36,201 nt of DNA, from positions 1-36,201 of the IMG/VR virus record IMGVR_UViG_3300040960_002045; one strand, 5' to 3'. Origin of the DNA: a virus. The position numbers and the translations under genes are program-made. Positions 7,184 to 13,091 of this stretch are shown one piece after another. Numbering within the stretch: position 1 is the stretch's first letter; every line of letters starts with the position of its first letter. Under the pieces are notes generated by a model that saw nothing but the letters and a program-made list of their open reading frames with translations, ran no database searches and was not told the DNA's origin.

Positions 7184-7827
7184 AACGCTAGATCTTCGCC
7201 TACTGAGACCGTCACAGATGCTTCCTGAACGGTTGCAGTTGGCTTGTCGATGCTCTCATCTACCCTTTGTATAAATTGATCGATCTCTGCATCGAACGCG
7301 AGTTCCATACTCGACGTGTCGCGTACCTTGCGACCGAACTTTTCGCTCACCTCGGCTTTCGGCAACCCAGTAAACCACCTAGCTTCGGAATCGTATGTCC
7401 AGGTCTGAGCAATCCTTTCGCCAGACTGAGTTATATACAATGCAGTCGGAACAACGGTCTTTCCATACTGGTTCTTCCAAGCTCGCTTTTCGTTTAAAGC
7501 AGCTTTGAGCTCAATTGGCTTATTGAGATCTATACCGCCAAGGATGTTAGCGACCCCAAGGAAATTGCTTTCATAGAGCTTGAACTGAGCGGCATCGTCG
7601 TTGTCCAAGTAGATCGTGAAGAACATGTCTTCACCTAACGGCTGTACGGCTGCTCCAGCTACCTTTCCTTGAAGTGACTGTTTAAACCAGCCAAGGGTCT
7701 TTCCCTTTTTTTCCCCGAAGCTCCAGTGACGAAACTCCCTCCCATCGTTAATATCAGGATCGGCATCCGCTCCTGGAACCTTGGCAAACCATTTGCCTTC
7801 GGATTTTATGCTATAGTATTTCTTCAT
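7180..7827 (-). CDS. Candidate single-stranded DNA-binding protein
   Basis: A 215-residue protein rich in beta-strand pattern and aromatic residues (KWFAKVPGAD, FRHWSFGEKKGKTLGWFKQ, EDMFFTIYLDN, KLYESNFLGVANILGGIDL). Its end is acidic and finishes with Phe (SVGEDLAF), the hallmark of phage and bacterial SSBs such as T7 gp2.5, in which the acidic tail and terminal Phe recruit replication proteins. The block also contains a helicase, exonuclease and HNH protein, so an SSB is expected. The OB fold is inferred from pattern and tail, not from a strict signature. Confidence 0.6.
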   Translation of the reverse strand: MKKYYSIKSEGKWFAKVPGADADPDINDGREFRHWSFGEKKGKTLGWFKQSLQGKVAGAAVQPLGEDMFFTIYLDNDDAAQFKLYESNFLGVANILGGIDLNKPIELKAALNEKRAWKNQYGKTVVPTALYITQSGERIAQTWTYDSEARWFTGLPKAEVSEKFGRKVRDTSSMELAFDAEIDQFIQRVDESIDKPTATVQEASVTVSVGEDLAF

Positions 7828-7846
7828 ATGTTTATTTTACTTGAGG

Positions 7847-8047
7847 TTAAATTTGAGCCTTTAAGCTGATGATATTCGGTGTCGCAGGTTGAGAATCGAC
7901 CCATTTGTCGAAGCCCGCCAGGCTGTTGAATCCTAGCATGTTTATGTCTTGTCGCTCTTTGCCTCGCTCCACGACTACGACAACACTACGCGCAGTGTCT
8001 CTGTTTAAATTACTTATAATCGATTCGTCTTTAGTATATTCTTTCAT
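7847..8047 (-). CDS. Hypothetical protein
   Basis: A 66-residue protein with a Val-rich strand (ARSVVVVVERGKERQDI) followed by GFNSLAGFDKWVDSQPA. It may be a small alpha/beta domain. Its ATG overlaps the stop of the HNH gene by one base (TAATG), so it is translated after it. No known family. Confidence 0.6.
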   Translation of the reverse strand: MKEYTKDESIISNLNRDTARSVVVVVERGKERQDINMLGFNSLAGFDKWVDSQPATPNIISLKAQI

Positions 8048-8454
8048 TATGATTTTGATTTCTTATTGATCTGCCTTAATTTTCTTTCGTCTGAGCTTTT
8101 TAATTTATGACAGGGCTTACACAAAGCCTGTAATCCCTCTGTTTCAACGTACAGCCGCCGCAGTACCTGTTCCCAATTGTACCCCAAAAAGCCCTCGCAG
8201 TCGAAACCATCGATAGGAACGACAGGCTCAATGTGATCGACCGCCATGTCTTTTTGTGGAAACAGGTTACCGCATTGCTTACACTCATGAAGCTTGCACA
8301 TCCTGCCAGTCCCTGGATTGACACCCGTCTTAACGTAGGCGTTTTTCAAGGCCTGGTATTTTGGTGGCCACTTAGCACCGCGAAGGGCACTCATTATGAA
8401 CGACCGAAATCGTGCCAAAGTCCATTGGCCATTAGCATATGGTTTCTCAACCAT
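8047..8454 (-). CDS. HNH endonuclease-like protein
   Basis: A 135-residue protein with a typical phage HNH core: CKQC (58-61) and CKPC (112-115) as the zinc knuckle, DHIEPV (73-78) carrying the catalytic His, and an N94 plus H116 further on. The N-terminal region (WTLARFRSFIMSALRGAKWPP) is characteristic of a small HNH family common in phages and sometimes involved in recombination or repair rather than homing. It is within the replication block, not free-standing. The ATG overlaps the upstream stop by 8 nt. Confidence 0.85.
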   Translation of the reverse strand: MVEKPYANGQWTLARFRSFIMSALRGAKWPPKYQALKNAYVKTGVNPGTGRMCKLHECKQCGNLFPQKDMAVDHIEPVVPIDGFDCEGFLGYNWEQVLRRLYVETEGLQALCKPCHKLKSSDERKLRQINKKSKS

Positions 8455-8632
8455 GATCGTTCATTATGTCGCGGATGTATTCCGTGCCAATCTGATCTAT
8501 GAGAGGCACCAAGTATTCATCCCTCCCCTTAAAGTAGATTTTCATCTCTTCATCAGCCACTACGCCGACTACCACTGCATCGCAGTTGTCAAGTAGCGTC
8601 TGTATGGTTCTATCATAAAGCTGTTGGTTCAT
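8447..8632 (-). CDS. Hypothetical small protein
   Basis: A 61-residue protein with a hydrophobic strand NCDAVVVGVVADEEM and an acidic C-terminus ending IRDIMNDHG. It is sandwiched between the exonuclease (4-nt overlap upstream) and the HNH gene (8-nt overlap downstream), so it is probably co-translated and could be a partner of either. No family recognised. Confidence 0.6.
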   Translation of the reverse strand: MNQQLYDRTIQTLLDNCDAVVVGVVADEEMKIYFKGRDEYLVPLIDQIGTEYIRDIMNDHG

Positions 8633-9384
8633 CTTAGCTTATTCACTATTAGGTATAGATTGGAGCATGCGTCGAAAACATCTAGGGCATGCTGTTGCTG
8701 GTCTCGTGTCCAGTGGCGAATTCCGGTTCTGCCATCCTCTACGGCGATGACAATGGACATTATGTTCGGCATATAGTCTAGACCTTCACGCTCGCGAATA
8801 ATGTCAGCTTCGACTGCTAGCTGGGCACAGTCCTTGATATAGGCTTTTGCCTCGGGCTTTCCGACCGTAACAGATCGGGTTTTAAAGTCCATCAGGACAT
8901 ACTGACCGCCCGAATCCTTAGCTAGGACGTCAATGGTGCCAGCCGTCTTTCGGCGTAGGCAGTAGCAGATGCTTTCTGCTGCTACTAATTCATGGCCCGT
9001 TTCTCGGAACCATTTGGCAAATGGGTTAACATAGGTCGCATACGGGCCGTTGTTCGGGCTTAGATCGCCTTCAGCCATCCGGTCCAAGTGACACTCTAAT
9101 GCTTTATGAACTGACGTGCCAAACTCGCTAGAGGTCACCTCGCGACCGTCAACGTCTTGCCTCATCCCATAACGCCGACGCTCGCATTCCTCCCAAGATA
9201 TGCCGCATTGGGCCATATCCCAAATCTGACGCCTCATCCAGCCGGACAAGAAGTCATTAGGAAGGCACCCAAGCATTGTAGTCACACTTGCCAAAGCATT
9301 GGACTTCCTAGCTTGGGTTGGAGTCGTGACGCTCTTAAGGAGCCTTACATCGCCTGATTTGCTGACTTTGTAAAAGTGGCTCAT
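8629..9384 (-). CDS. PD-(D/E)XK exonuclease (Cas4/RecB-like)
   Basis: A 251-residue nuclease. Motifs: GTSVHKALE (89-97) with the conserved His of RecB-type nucleases, Glu137, AGTIDVLAK with Asp152, MDFKTR with Asp166 and Lys168, and CAQLA with Gln188. This is the order H-E-D-DxK-Q of phage 5' to 3' exonucleases that resect DNA ends for recombination. Cys40 and Cys60 exist, but the three-Cys C-terminal cluster of Cas4 iron-sulfur proteins is not evident. With the helicase and SSB candidate it would form a recombination set. Confidence 0.85.
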   Translation of the reverse strand: MSHFYKVSKSGDVRLLKSVTTPTQARKSNALASVTTMLGCLPNDFLSGWMRRQIWDMAQCGISWEECERRRYGMRQDVDGREVTSSEFGTSVHKALECHLDRMAEGDLSPNNGPYATYVNPFAKWFRETGHELVAAESICYCLRRKTAGTIDVLAKDSGGQYVLMDFKTRSVTVGKPEAKAYIKDCAQLAVEADIIREREGLDYMPNIMSIVIAVEDGRTGIRHWTRDQQQHALDVFDACSNLYLIVNKLR

Positions 9385-9551
9385 AGCTTTTGCCCTTCTA
9401 AGTCCTTGCGATCCATGATCGCAGTAAAGACGTCGCCGTCGTCGTCATACCATCTGACGACTAATCTGCCAAACAAGGTTATACCCACTATGGCGACATG
9501 CCCCTCAAGGGATGGACAGTAGGCTATATCATTTATTTCGATTTTTTTCAT
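9381..9551 (-). CDS. Hypothetical beta-barrel-like protein
   Basis: A 56-residue protein beginning MKKIEINDIAYCPSLEGH. It continues HVAIVGITLFGRLVVRWYDDD, a run of alternating hydrophobic residues that looks like a small SH3-like beta barrel, as in proteins that modulate DNA or tail contacts. I place the start at 9551 (ATG preceded by an A-rich leader); a start at 9593 would overlap more. It overlaps the upstream gene by 23 nt and the exonuclease by 4 nt. Role unknown. Confidence 0.6.
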   Translation of the reverse strand: MKKIEINDIAYCPSLEGHVAIVGITLFGRLVVRWYDDDGDVFTAIMDRKDLEGQKL

Positions 9552-9768
9552 TTTGTAACATCCTCCGTTGGTGGCCCTTGAGCAACGGCCCAAGGAGTTT
9601 ATCTAACTCGTCCCGTGCGATTTCAATGTCGCACTTAAGCCCGAATATGTCCTGCTTATTTGTGAAGCAGTCATCAGTGCATTCATCTAAAAAGCTGATC
9701 AGGTGGCTTATCTCAGCGTGTTCGCCCACTGTAATGGGCTTTTTGAATTTAAATCTTTCTAAAGACAT
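9529..9768 (-). CDS. Hypothetical helical protein
   Basis: A 79-residue protein beginning MSLERFKFKKPITVGEHAEI. It has an acidic helix rich in Asp/Glu and Cys (C31, C35, C46) and a basic tail GHQRRMLQNEKNRNK, suggesting a small regulatory or DNA-binding role. It overlaps the downstream gene by 23 nt. No family recognised. Confidence 0.55.
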   Translation of the reverse strand: MSLERFKFKKPITVGEHAEISHLISFLDECTDDCFTNKQDIFGLKCDIEIARDELDKLLGPLLKGHQRRMLQNEKNRNK

Positions 9769-9773
9769 AATAT

Positions 9774-10037
9774 CTAAGTCAAGAACAGCTCTATAAGATG
9801 CGATCCGGAATAGGCCTTAGTTGGAGGGTCTATTTCCGTGTAGCGAATCCCGTCGCTTTCGGGGATTTCTAAAGGGGCAATTGAATCGGGATAACCTACA
9901 ATCGCATCAAGGTCCCAAATCGCTTCATTCATAGAGGTGGCCTGTATGAGGCCATACCTTCCCCCATTGCAATCAGGCCCCCAATCCACGACGTAGGTTT
10001 TTAGTTCCGCTTTTTTATTTGTTTTCATTTCTCTCAT
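9774..10037 (-). CDS. Hypothetical protein, first gene of the leftward block
   Basis: An 87-residue protein beginning MREMKTNKKAELKTYVVDWG; the second Met (10028) is an alternative start. It resembles small phage proteins with a YVVDWGPDCNG-type N-terminus and a central helix MNEAIWDLDAIVG. It is promoter-proximal in the leftward block and follows a 250-bp control region. No function recognised. Confidence 0.6.
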   Translation of the reverse strand: MREMKTNKKAELKTYVVDWGPDCNGGRYGLIQATSMNEAIWDLDAIVGYPDSIAPLEIPESDGIRYTEIDPPTKAYSGSHLIELFLT

Positions 10038-10330
10038 AACATAGGTACCCCCCCCGCCGACTTTTGAAAATCGAGGTGGTGGATTTGGTTATTGTTTTGG
10101 TTAGTGGTTCCTATTGTTACCAGGCTGTTAGTGCGGTCGATAATCGACGATTCACCAATGACAATTTGGCTTAGGTTCCGGTTAGTGTACAGGTTTTGCA
10201 CAAATTCAAAGGTAGCGCTGGTCGATCTCGTGTCAAATCGTTTTATGCTGGTTTTGTGCTAATAAAGTGTAAAATAATTCCTGACCAATTCTACCGAGCA
10301 GCTGGTGCGGTTTTAGGAGGGGGACTTTTG
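10038..10330 (-). promoter_or_regulatory. Control region of the leftward block
   Basis: About 290 bases upstream of the first leftward gene. They include a perfect 13-bp palindrome GTCGATAATCGAC at 10136-10148, a TTGTCA hexamer on the leftward strand close to it, and a run of C at 10050-10057. A palindrome at a promoter is a plausible operator for a phage regulator. No convincing -10/-35 pair with standard spacing is visible, so the exact promoter is uncertain. Confidence 0.35.
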
Positions 10331-10334
10331 GCAT
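10233..10334 (-). CDS. Possible very small protein in the control region
   Basis: A 33-residue leftward frame (MPKVPLLKPHQLLGRIGQEL and a short tail). It has no ribosome-binding signal and no family; the length is near what chance would give in this 500-bp gap. It is included because it lies in the leader of the main leftward operon, where a leader peptide is possible. Confidence 0.2.
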   Translation of the reverse strand: MPKVPLLKPHQLLGRIGQELFYTLLAQNQHKTI

Positions 10335-10524
10335 ATGTAGAAAAACAGCCAAAATAGGGCGACAAATATTGAATTTGTGAAAATGCCAGAAACGTACAAA
10401 AAATTATCTTTGAGATAAGGTCTAAAAATAAAAAATCAAAAACGTGGCGAGGCTGCTAAAAAAAAAAATTAGCTCGGTAATTGCTTTTTATAGGGAATTC
10501 CCCCGGCGCCGACTGTAAAAGGGA

Positions 10525-10726
10525 TGTAAATGTAAAAAAGTTGTAAATGTAAAAATAATGTAAATGTAAAAATAATGTAAATGTAAAACAATTGTAAATG
10601 TAAAACAAATGTAAATGTAAAAAGAACGTAAATGTAAAATGAATGTAAATGTAAATTGATTGTAAATGTAAAAAGTTTACATATGTAAATCAGTTGTAAA
10701 TGTAAAAAGTTGTAAATGTAAAAAAT
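10525..10726 (+). repeat. Left iteron array: 12 copies, 17-bp period
   Basis: Twelve copies of a TGTAAATGTAAAA core begin at 10525 and repeat every 17 bp (10525, 10542, 10559, 10576, 10593, 10610, 10627, 10644, 10661, 10678, 10695; the last at 10711, 16 bp on). The copy at 10678 is degenerate. An A/T-rich stretch lies just to the left (10380-10490). Arrays of 17-22-bp iterons next to A/T-rich DNA are typical replication-initiator binding regions of plasmids and phages. A matching array in the opposite orientation lies at 12461-12540. Confidence 0.9.
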
Positions 10727-10754
10727 TAGTTAACACGCAAAACGCTAGCAAAAC

Positions 10755-11217
10755 AGCAAAACGAGCGAAAAAACCGCCATTTTTGAAATACCAGGGCACA
10801 CGCTACCAGGGCACACGCAACTAGGGCACACGCAACTAGGGCACACGCTACCAGGGCACACGCTACCAGGGCACACGCCATCAGGGCACACGCTACCAGG
10901 GCACACGCCATCAGGGCACACGCTACCAGGGCACACGCTACCAGGGCACACGCAACTAGGGCACACGCAACTAGGGCACACGCAACTAGGGCACACGCTA
11001 CCAGGGCACACGCAACTAGGGCACACGCAACTAGGGCACACGCTACCAGGGCACACGCTACCAGGGCACACGCCATCAGGGCACACGCTACCAGGGCACA
11101 CGCTACCAGGGCACACGCTACCAGGGCACACGCTACCAGGGCACACGCTACCAGGGCACACGCTACCAGGGCACGAGCAACCAACTTTTAAATGTCAAAG
11201 AGCGAGCAAAACGAGCG
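10755..11217 (+). repeat. 13-bp direct repeat bracketing the minisatellite
   Basis: AGCAAAACGAGCG occurs at 10755-10767 and again, identical, at 11205-11217, on both sides of the 15-bp tandem array. A partial inverted copy is at 11226-11239. Direct repeats at the borders suggest that the array was gained or amplified as a unit. Confidence 0.6.
10794..11174. repeat. 26-copy 15-bp minisatellite
   Basis: The core GGGCACACGC recurs every 15 bp without a single slip from 10794 to 11169 (26 starts; the last copy is truncated). The remaining 5 bases have only three versions: TACCA, AACTA and CATCA. Two leftward frames stay open through the array: one reads ALVAC with versions differing by synonymous changes or Val to Met, the other reads VCPGS/VCPSC/VCPDG. 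Neither has an ATG, and upstream codons reach stops quickly. I treat it as a non-coding tandem repeat, possibly a DNA-packaging, partition or RNA-structure element. Confidence 0.9.
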
Positions 11218-11239
11218 TTTAAAATCTCGTTTTGCTCGC
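11202..11239. other. Perfect 14-bp inverted repeat
   Basis: GCGAGCAAAACGAG at 11202-11215 pairs perfectly with CTCGTTTTGCTCGC at 11226-11239 around a 10-nt loop. There is no T-run on either strand at its end, so it is not a normal terminator. It could be a cruciform or protein-binding site at the end of the minisatellite. Confidence 0.7.
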
Positions 11240-11248
11240 GCTTAAAAC

Positions 11249-11289
11249 AAAAAGCGGGAGCGAGTAAATACCCGCTCCCGCTCGTTTTT
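11249..11289 (-). terminator. Bidirectional terminator after the GP88-like gene
   Basis: AGCGGGAGCGAG (11253-11264) pairs with CCCGCTCCCGCT (11271-11282): 12 bp with one mismatch and a 6-nt loop. T-runs of five follow on both strands (11285-11289 rightward; complement of 11249-11253 leftward). It begins right after the stop of the leftward gene ending at 11288, ends that transcript and blocks readthrough in either direction. Confidence 0.85.
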
Positions 11290-12274
11290 ATCCATGAATG
11301 CCAATTGCAATGGGAATCCCGCGCATTTTATCGCTGCCGCAAGCATGTTCGCCATTTGGCAAACAGTTGCCACAATTGCCAGGGCAAGCGAACACGCGCG
11401 CGCCGTATTCTTTTTTCGCGTTTTGCGCGACCTCTAAACGGTATCTTGCGCTCCCTTCTCGAGTCTTGTCTTGATACGCGCGCGACTCAATCCAATTGCT
11501 TGAAACCTTAACAGCGATAAACTTTTCGCGAACAATTGGCAATTCTTTAACCGCTCGCGCAATCCCGCTTTTCTCATTGTATTTGCTCCCGCTTGAAAGG
11601 TTCAAAAGGTAATTCGATGGCCATTGATACCCGCTTGCGTGCAATTCTAAAAACAATTGCCAGCTTTTAGAATAGCCATAAACGCGAACATCCGGCCGCG
11701 TTTTGATTAAATCCATCCACTGGCGTAATGTTTGCAAGGAATCGAAATCGCCATCCACATAGAGACGGAATTTTGCGTTTTGCGGGAGCGCTTTGAAAGC
11801 TTCCTCAATATATCCAAACGCGTACCGAATCAAATAGGAATTTTGTAATTGGCGACAATATGCTGCCGGATAGCGCCAGGCCTTGAAAGAATAGCAAAAC
11901 CTTTTGCACGCTCCCGCTCCCGGGCAGTCTATAATTGGCAACGATGAAAAAGCGAAAAACGGAAGCTTTTTGTTCCCATTTGCTTTTATAACAGAAAACG
12001 GCGCCTTGTCTTTTCCCTCAATCCCGCAAAGGAAAAAATTAGATAATCGGTCTAAATGATATCCCCAGGAATTCCTTTTTCCAGTATCTAATTTCAAAAA
12101 GCTAATAACTCTTTGCAAATACTCGCAAAGATAATCGCCTCTATCGAATCCAATACAAACGCGCGCGATATACAGCGCAATTCTATTCGATATTGTGGCG
12201 TTTGAATCGCAATCGTAGGGAACCGGATTTTTTTTGTTTTTTGATTCTTTATAGCGTTTATTGAGTGATATCAT
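11288..12274 (-). CDS. GP88-family-like protein inside the iteron cassette
   Basis: A 328-residue protein with two Cys clusters: CPGAGACKRFCY at 117-128, followed by RYPAAYCRQ, and CPGNCGNC at 297-304 with C312. The first cluster and its context resemble the gene-product-88 family first noted in mycobacteriophages, whose function I do not know to be established. The Cys spacing could bind zinc or an iron-sulfur cluster. The gene is rich in GCGCG and CTCCCGC words, unlike its neighbours, has its own terminator, and is flanked by oppositely oriented iteron arrays. It may thus encode the protein that reads those sites, or be an acquired cassette. ATG at 12274 follows four CCAAAA units with no Shine-Dalgarno sequence. 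Confidence 0.7.
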   Translation of the reverse strand: MISLNKRYKESKNKKNPVPYDCDSNATISNRIALYIARVCIGFDRGDYLCEYLQRVISFLKLDTGKRNSWGYHLDRLSNFFLCGIEGKDKAPFSVIKANGNKKLPFFAFSSLPIIDCPGAGACKRFCYSFKAWRYPAAYCRQLQNSYLIRYAFGYIEEAFKALPQNAKFRLYVDGDFDSLQTLRQWMDLIKTRPDVRVYGYSKSWQLFLELHASGYQWPSNYLLNLSSGSKYNEKSGIARAVKELPIVREKFIAVKVSSNWIESRAYQDKTREGSARYRLEVAQNAKKEYGARVFACPGNCGNCLPNGEHACGSDKMRGIPIAIGIHG

Positions 12275-12279
12275 TTTTT

Positions 12280-12299
12280 GGTTTTGGTTTTGGTTTTGG
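12280..12299 (+). promoter_or_regulatory. GG(TTTT) array at the GP88-like start codon
   Basis: Four GG pairs separated by exactly TTTT lie on the + strand, 6 bp from the start codon of the leftward gene; its mRNA leader reads CCAAAA repeated. The + strand could form a two-tetrad G-quadruplex. Alternatively it is a simple A/C-rich leader like those of other genes here. Confidence 0.4.
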
Positions 12300-12301
12300 C
12301 T

Positions 12302-12397
12302 TTATCTAAGCGCATGCATTGCAAGGCAAAATGTTAACGATAAGAGCGCGAGCAATACCAGCGCTGCAGTGATTGTTTCAAGTATTCGATCTATCAT
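12302..12397 (-). CDS. 31-residue single-span membrane peptide
   Basis: The frame begins MIDRILETI and continues with a hydrophobic span of about 20 residues (TAALVLLALLSLTFCLAMHA), ending LR. It is leftward, 27 bp upstream of the GP88-like gene, so they are probably one transcript. Small membrane peptides of this size in phages act as toxins, superinfection-exclusion factors or partners of a larger protein; which one is unknown. It is too short for statistical support, but the membrane pattern and position are good. Confidence 0.5.
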   Translation of the reverse strand: MIDRILETITAALVLLALLSLTFCLAMHALR

Positions 12398-12460
12398 AAG
12401 GCCTTCACTCTTTCGGACTTAATAGACGACCGCAAACCGAATTGATTCCTTTACGGTTTT

Positions 12461-12540
12461 TTTACGTTTACATTCTTTTTACATTTACAACTATTTTACG
12501 TTTACACTTTTTTTACGTTTACAACTTTTTTACATTTACA
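12461..12540 (-). repeat. Right iteron array: 5 copies, inverted relative to the left array
   Basis: TTTACRTTTACA occurs at 12461, 12478, 12495, 12512 and 12529, an exact 17-bp period. Each is the reverse complement of the left-array core, with an extra A/G choice at one position. Same word, same period and opposite orientation on the two sides of the GP88-like gene strongly suggest that one protein binds both. Confidence 0.9.
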
Positions 12541-12556
12541 ACTTTTTTAAATCATC

Positions 12557-12650
12557 GAGATTGAGTCTCAATATCATTTGAAGTGTTGAGATTGAGTCTC
12601 AATATCACTTTACATTTTTTTTACAGTGATGAGATTGAGTCTCAATATCA
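12557..12650. promoter_or_regulatory. Three identical 20-bp palindromic operators
   Basis: GAGATTGAGTCTCAATATCA is present three times, identical, at 12557-12576, 12588-12607 and 12631-12650 (31 and 43 bp apart). The centre ATTGAGTCTCAAT is a perfect 13-bp palindrome, as expected for a dimeric repressor. They lie between the right iterons and the start of the rightward block, so they may control either the GP88 cassette or late transcription. No obvious repressor gene is in the window. Confidence 0.8.
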
Positions 12651-12820
12651 AAAAAGGGGGGGTATACCCTAACCAAACGGTCGGGCACAGAGACCAAGTC
12701 GCAAGGGCAAAAGAAAAAATACGACCTATTTTTCACTTTTGTAAAAAACTTTAAGTCAAAGTTGTCGGAATCGGTGTATAACTAATAGGGGCATATCGTT
12801 CCAAATGACATTTCAGCACG
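12651..12820 (+). promoter_or_regulatory. Probable start region of the rightward late transcript
   Basis: A 170-bp stretch without genes between the operators and the structured RNA. It holds a 10-bp palindrome GGGTATACCC at 12660-12669 and a TATAAC hexamer at 12776-12781 with only poor -35 matches upstream. A phage-specific promoter read by the sigma-like factor is possible. Otherwise I see nothing in it. Confidence 0.35.
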
Positions 12821-13091
12821 GTGGGGATCGACCGGACGATTCCAGTCTAGCGATAGACGATCCGAAAAGGGGCTGCACCTGGGCACTGAGTGACGACTTC
12901 TCAACCCGCTTGCAGATCGGCAAAAACCGACCGAGGGCAAAGGCACAATGAGGATTGGCGAACGGAGAAGGCAAACAAGTGACCTCACTCCTCGCGACGC
13001 AACGAGGCTTGAGACCTCGTCGAGGGAAGCTTACCAGGCTTTCCTAAAAGTCGATCTATGCTCTCCCTCGGACAAGGCACAACCAACCCCA
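12821..13091 (+). ncRNA. Structured leader RNA upstream of the tRNA-like domain
   Basis: About 270 bases, more G/C-rich than the surroundings, without a credible gene and with many strong helices. GTCTA-GCGA-TAGAC is a GNRA-capped hairpin (12845-12858) inside a helix GGATCG/CGATCC (12825-12830/12858-12863). CTGCA/TGCAG pairs at 12873-12877/12911-12915. TCGG/CCGA pairs at 12917-12930. ACGAGG/CCTCGT pairs at 13002-13020. CGAGGGA/TCCCTCG pairs at 13021-13027/13064-13070. The series ends directly at the 5' end of the tRNA-like domain. No match to GOLLD, ROOL, tmRNA mRNA-like domain or intron signatures is evident to me. It may be one RNA with the downstream element or its processed precursor. Confidence 0.6.

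Noticed and set aside
10525-10726. CRISPR array
   Set aside because: Units are 17 bp without spacers; iterons explain them.
10745-11161. Second leftward frame of Cys-rich VCPGS repeats
   Set aside because: Same array in another frame, no proper start, and unit changes alter residues freely.
10726-11184. Leftward frame of 152 residues reading ALVAC repeats through the minisatellite
   Set aside because: It begins on TTG directly after an in-frame TAA, has no ribosome signal, and its length follows from the 15-bp period. Kept as a repeat; the silent-change observation is noted in findings.
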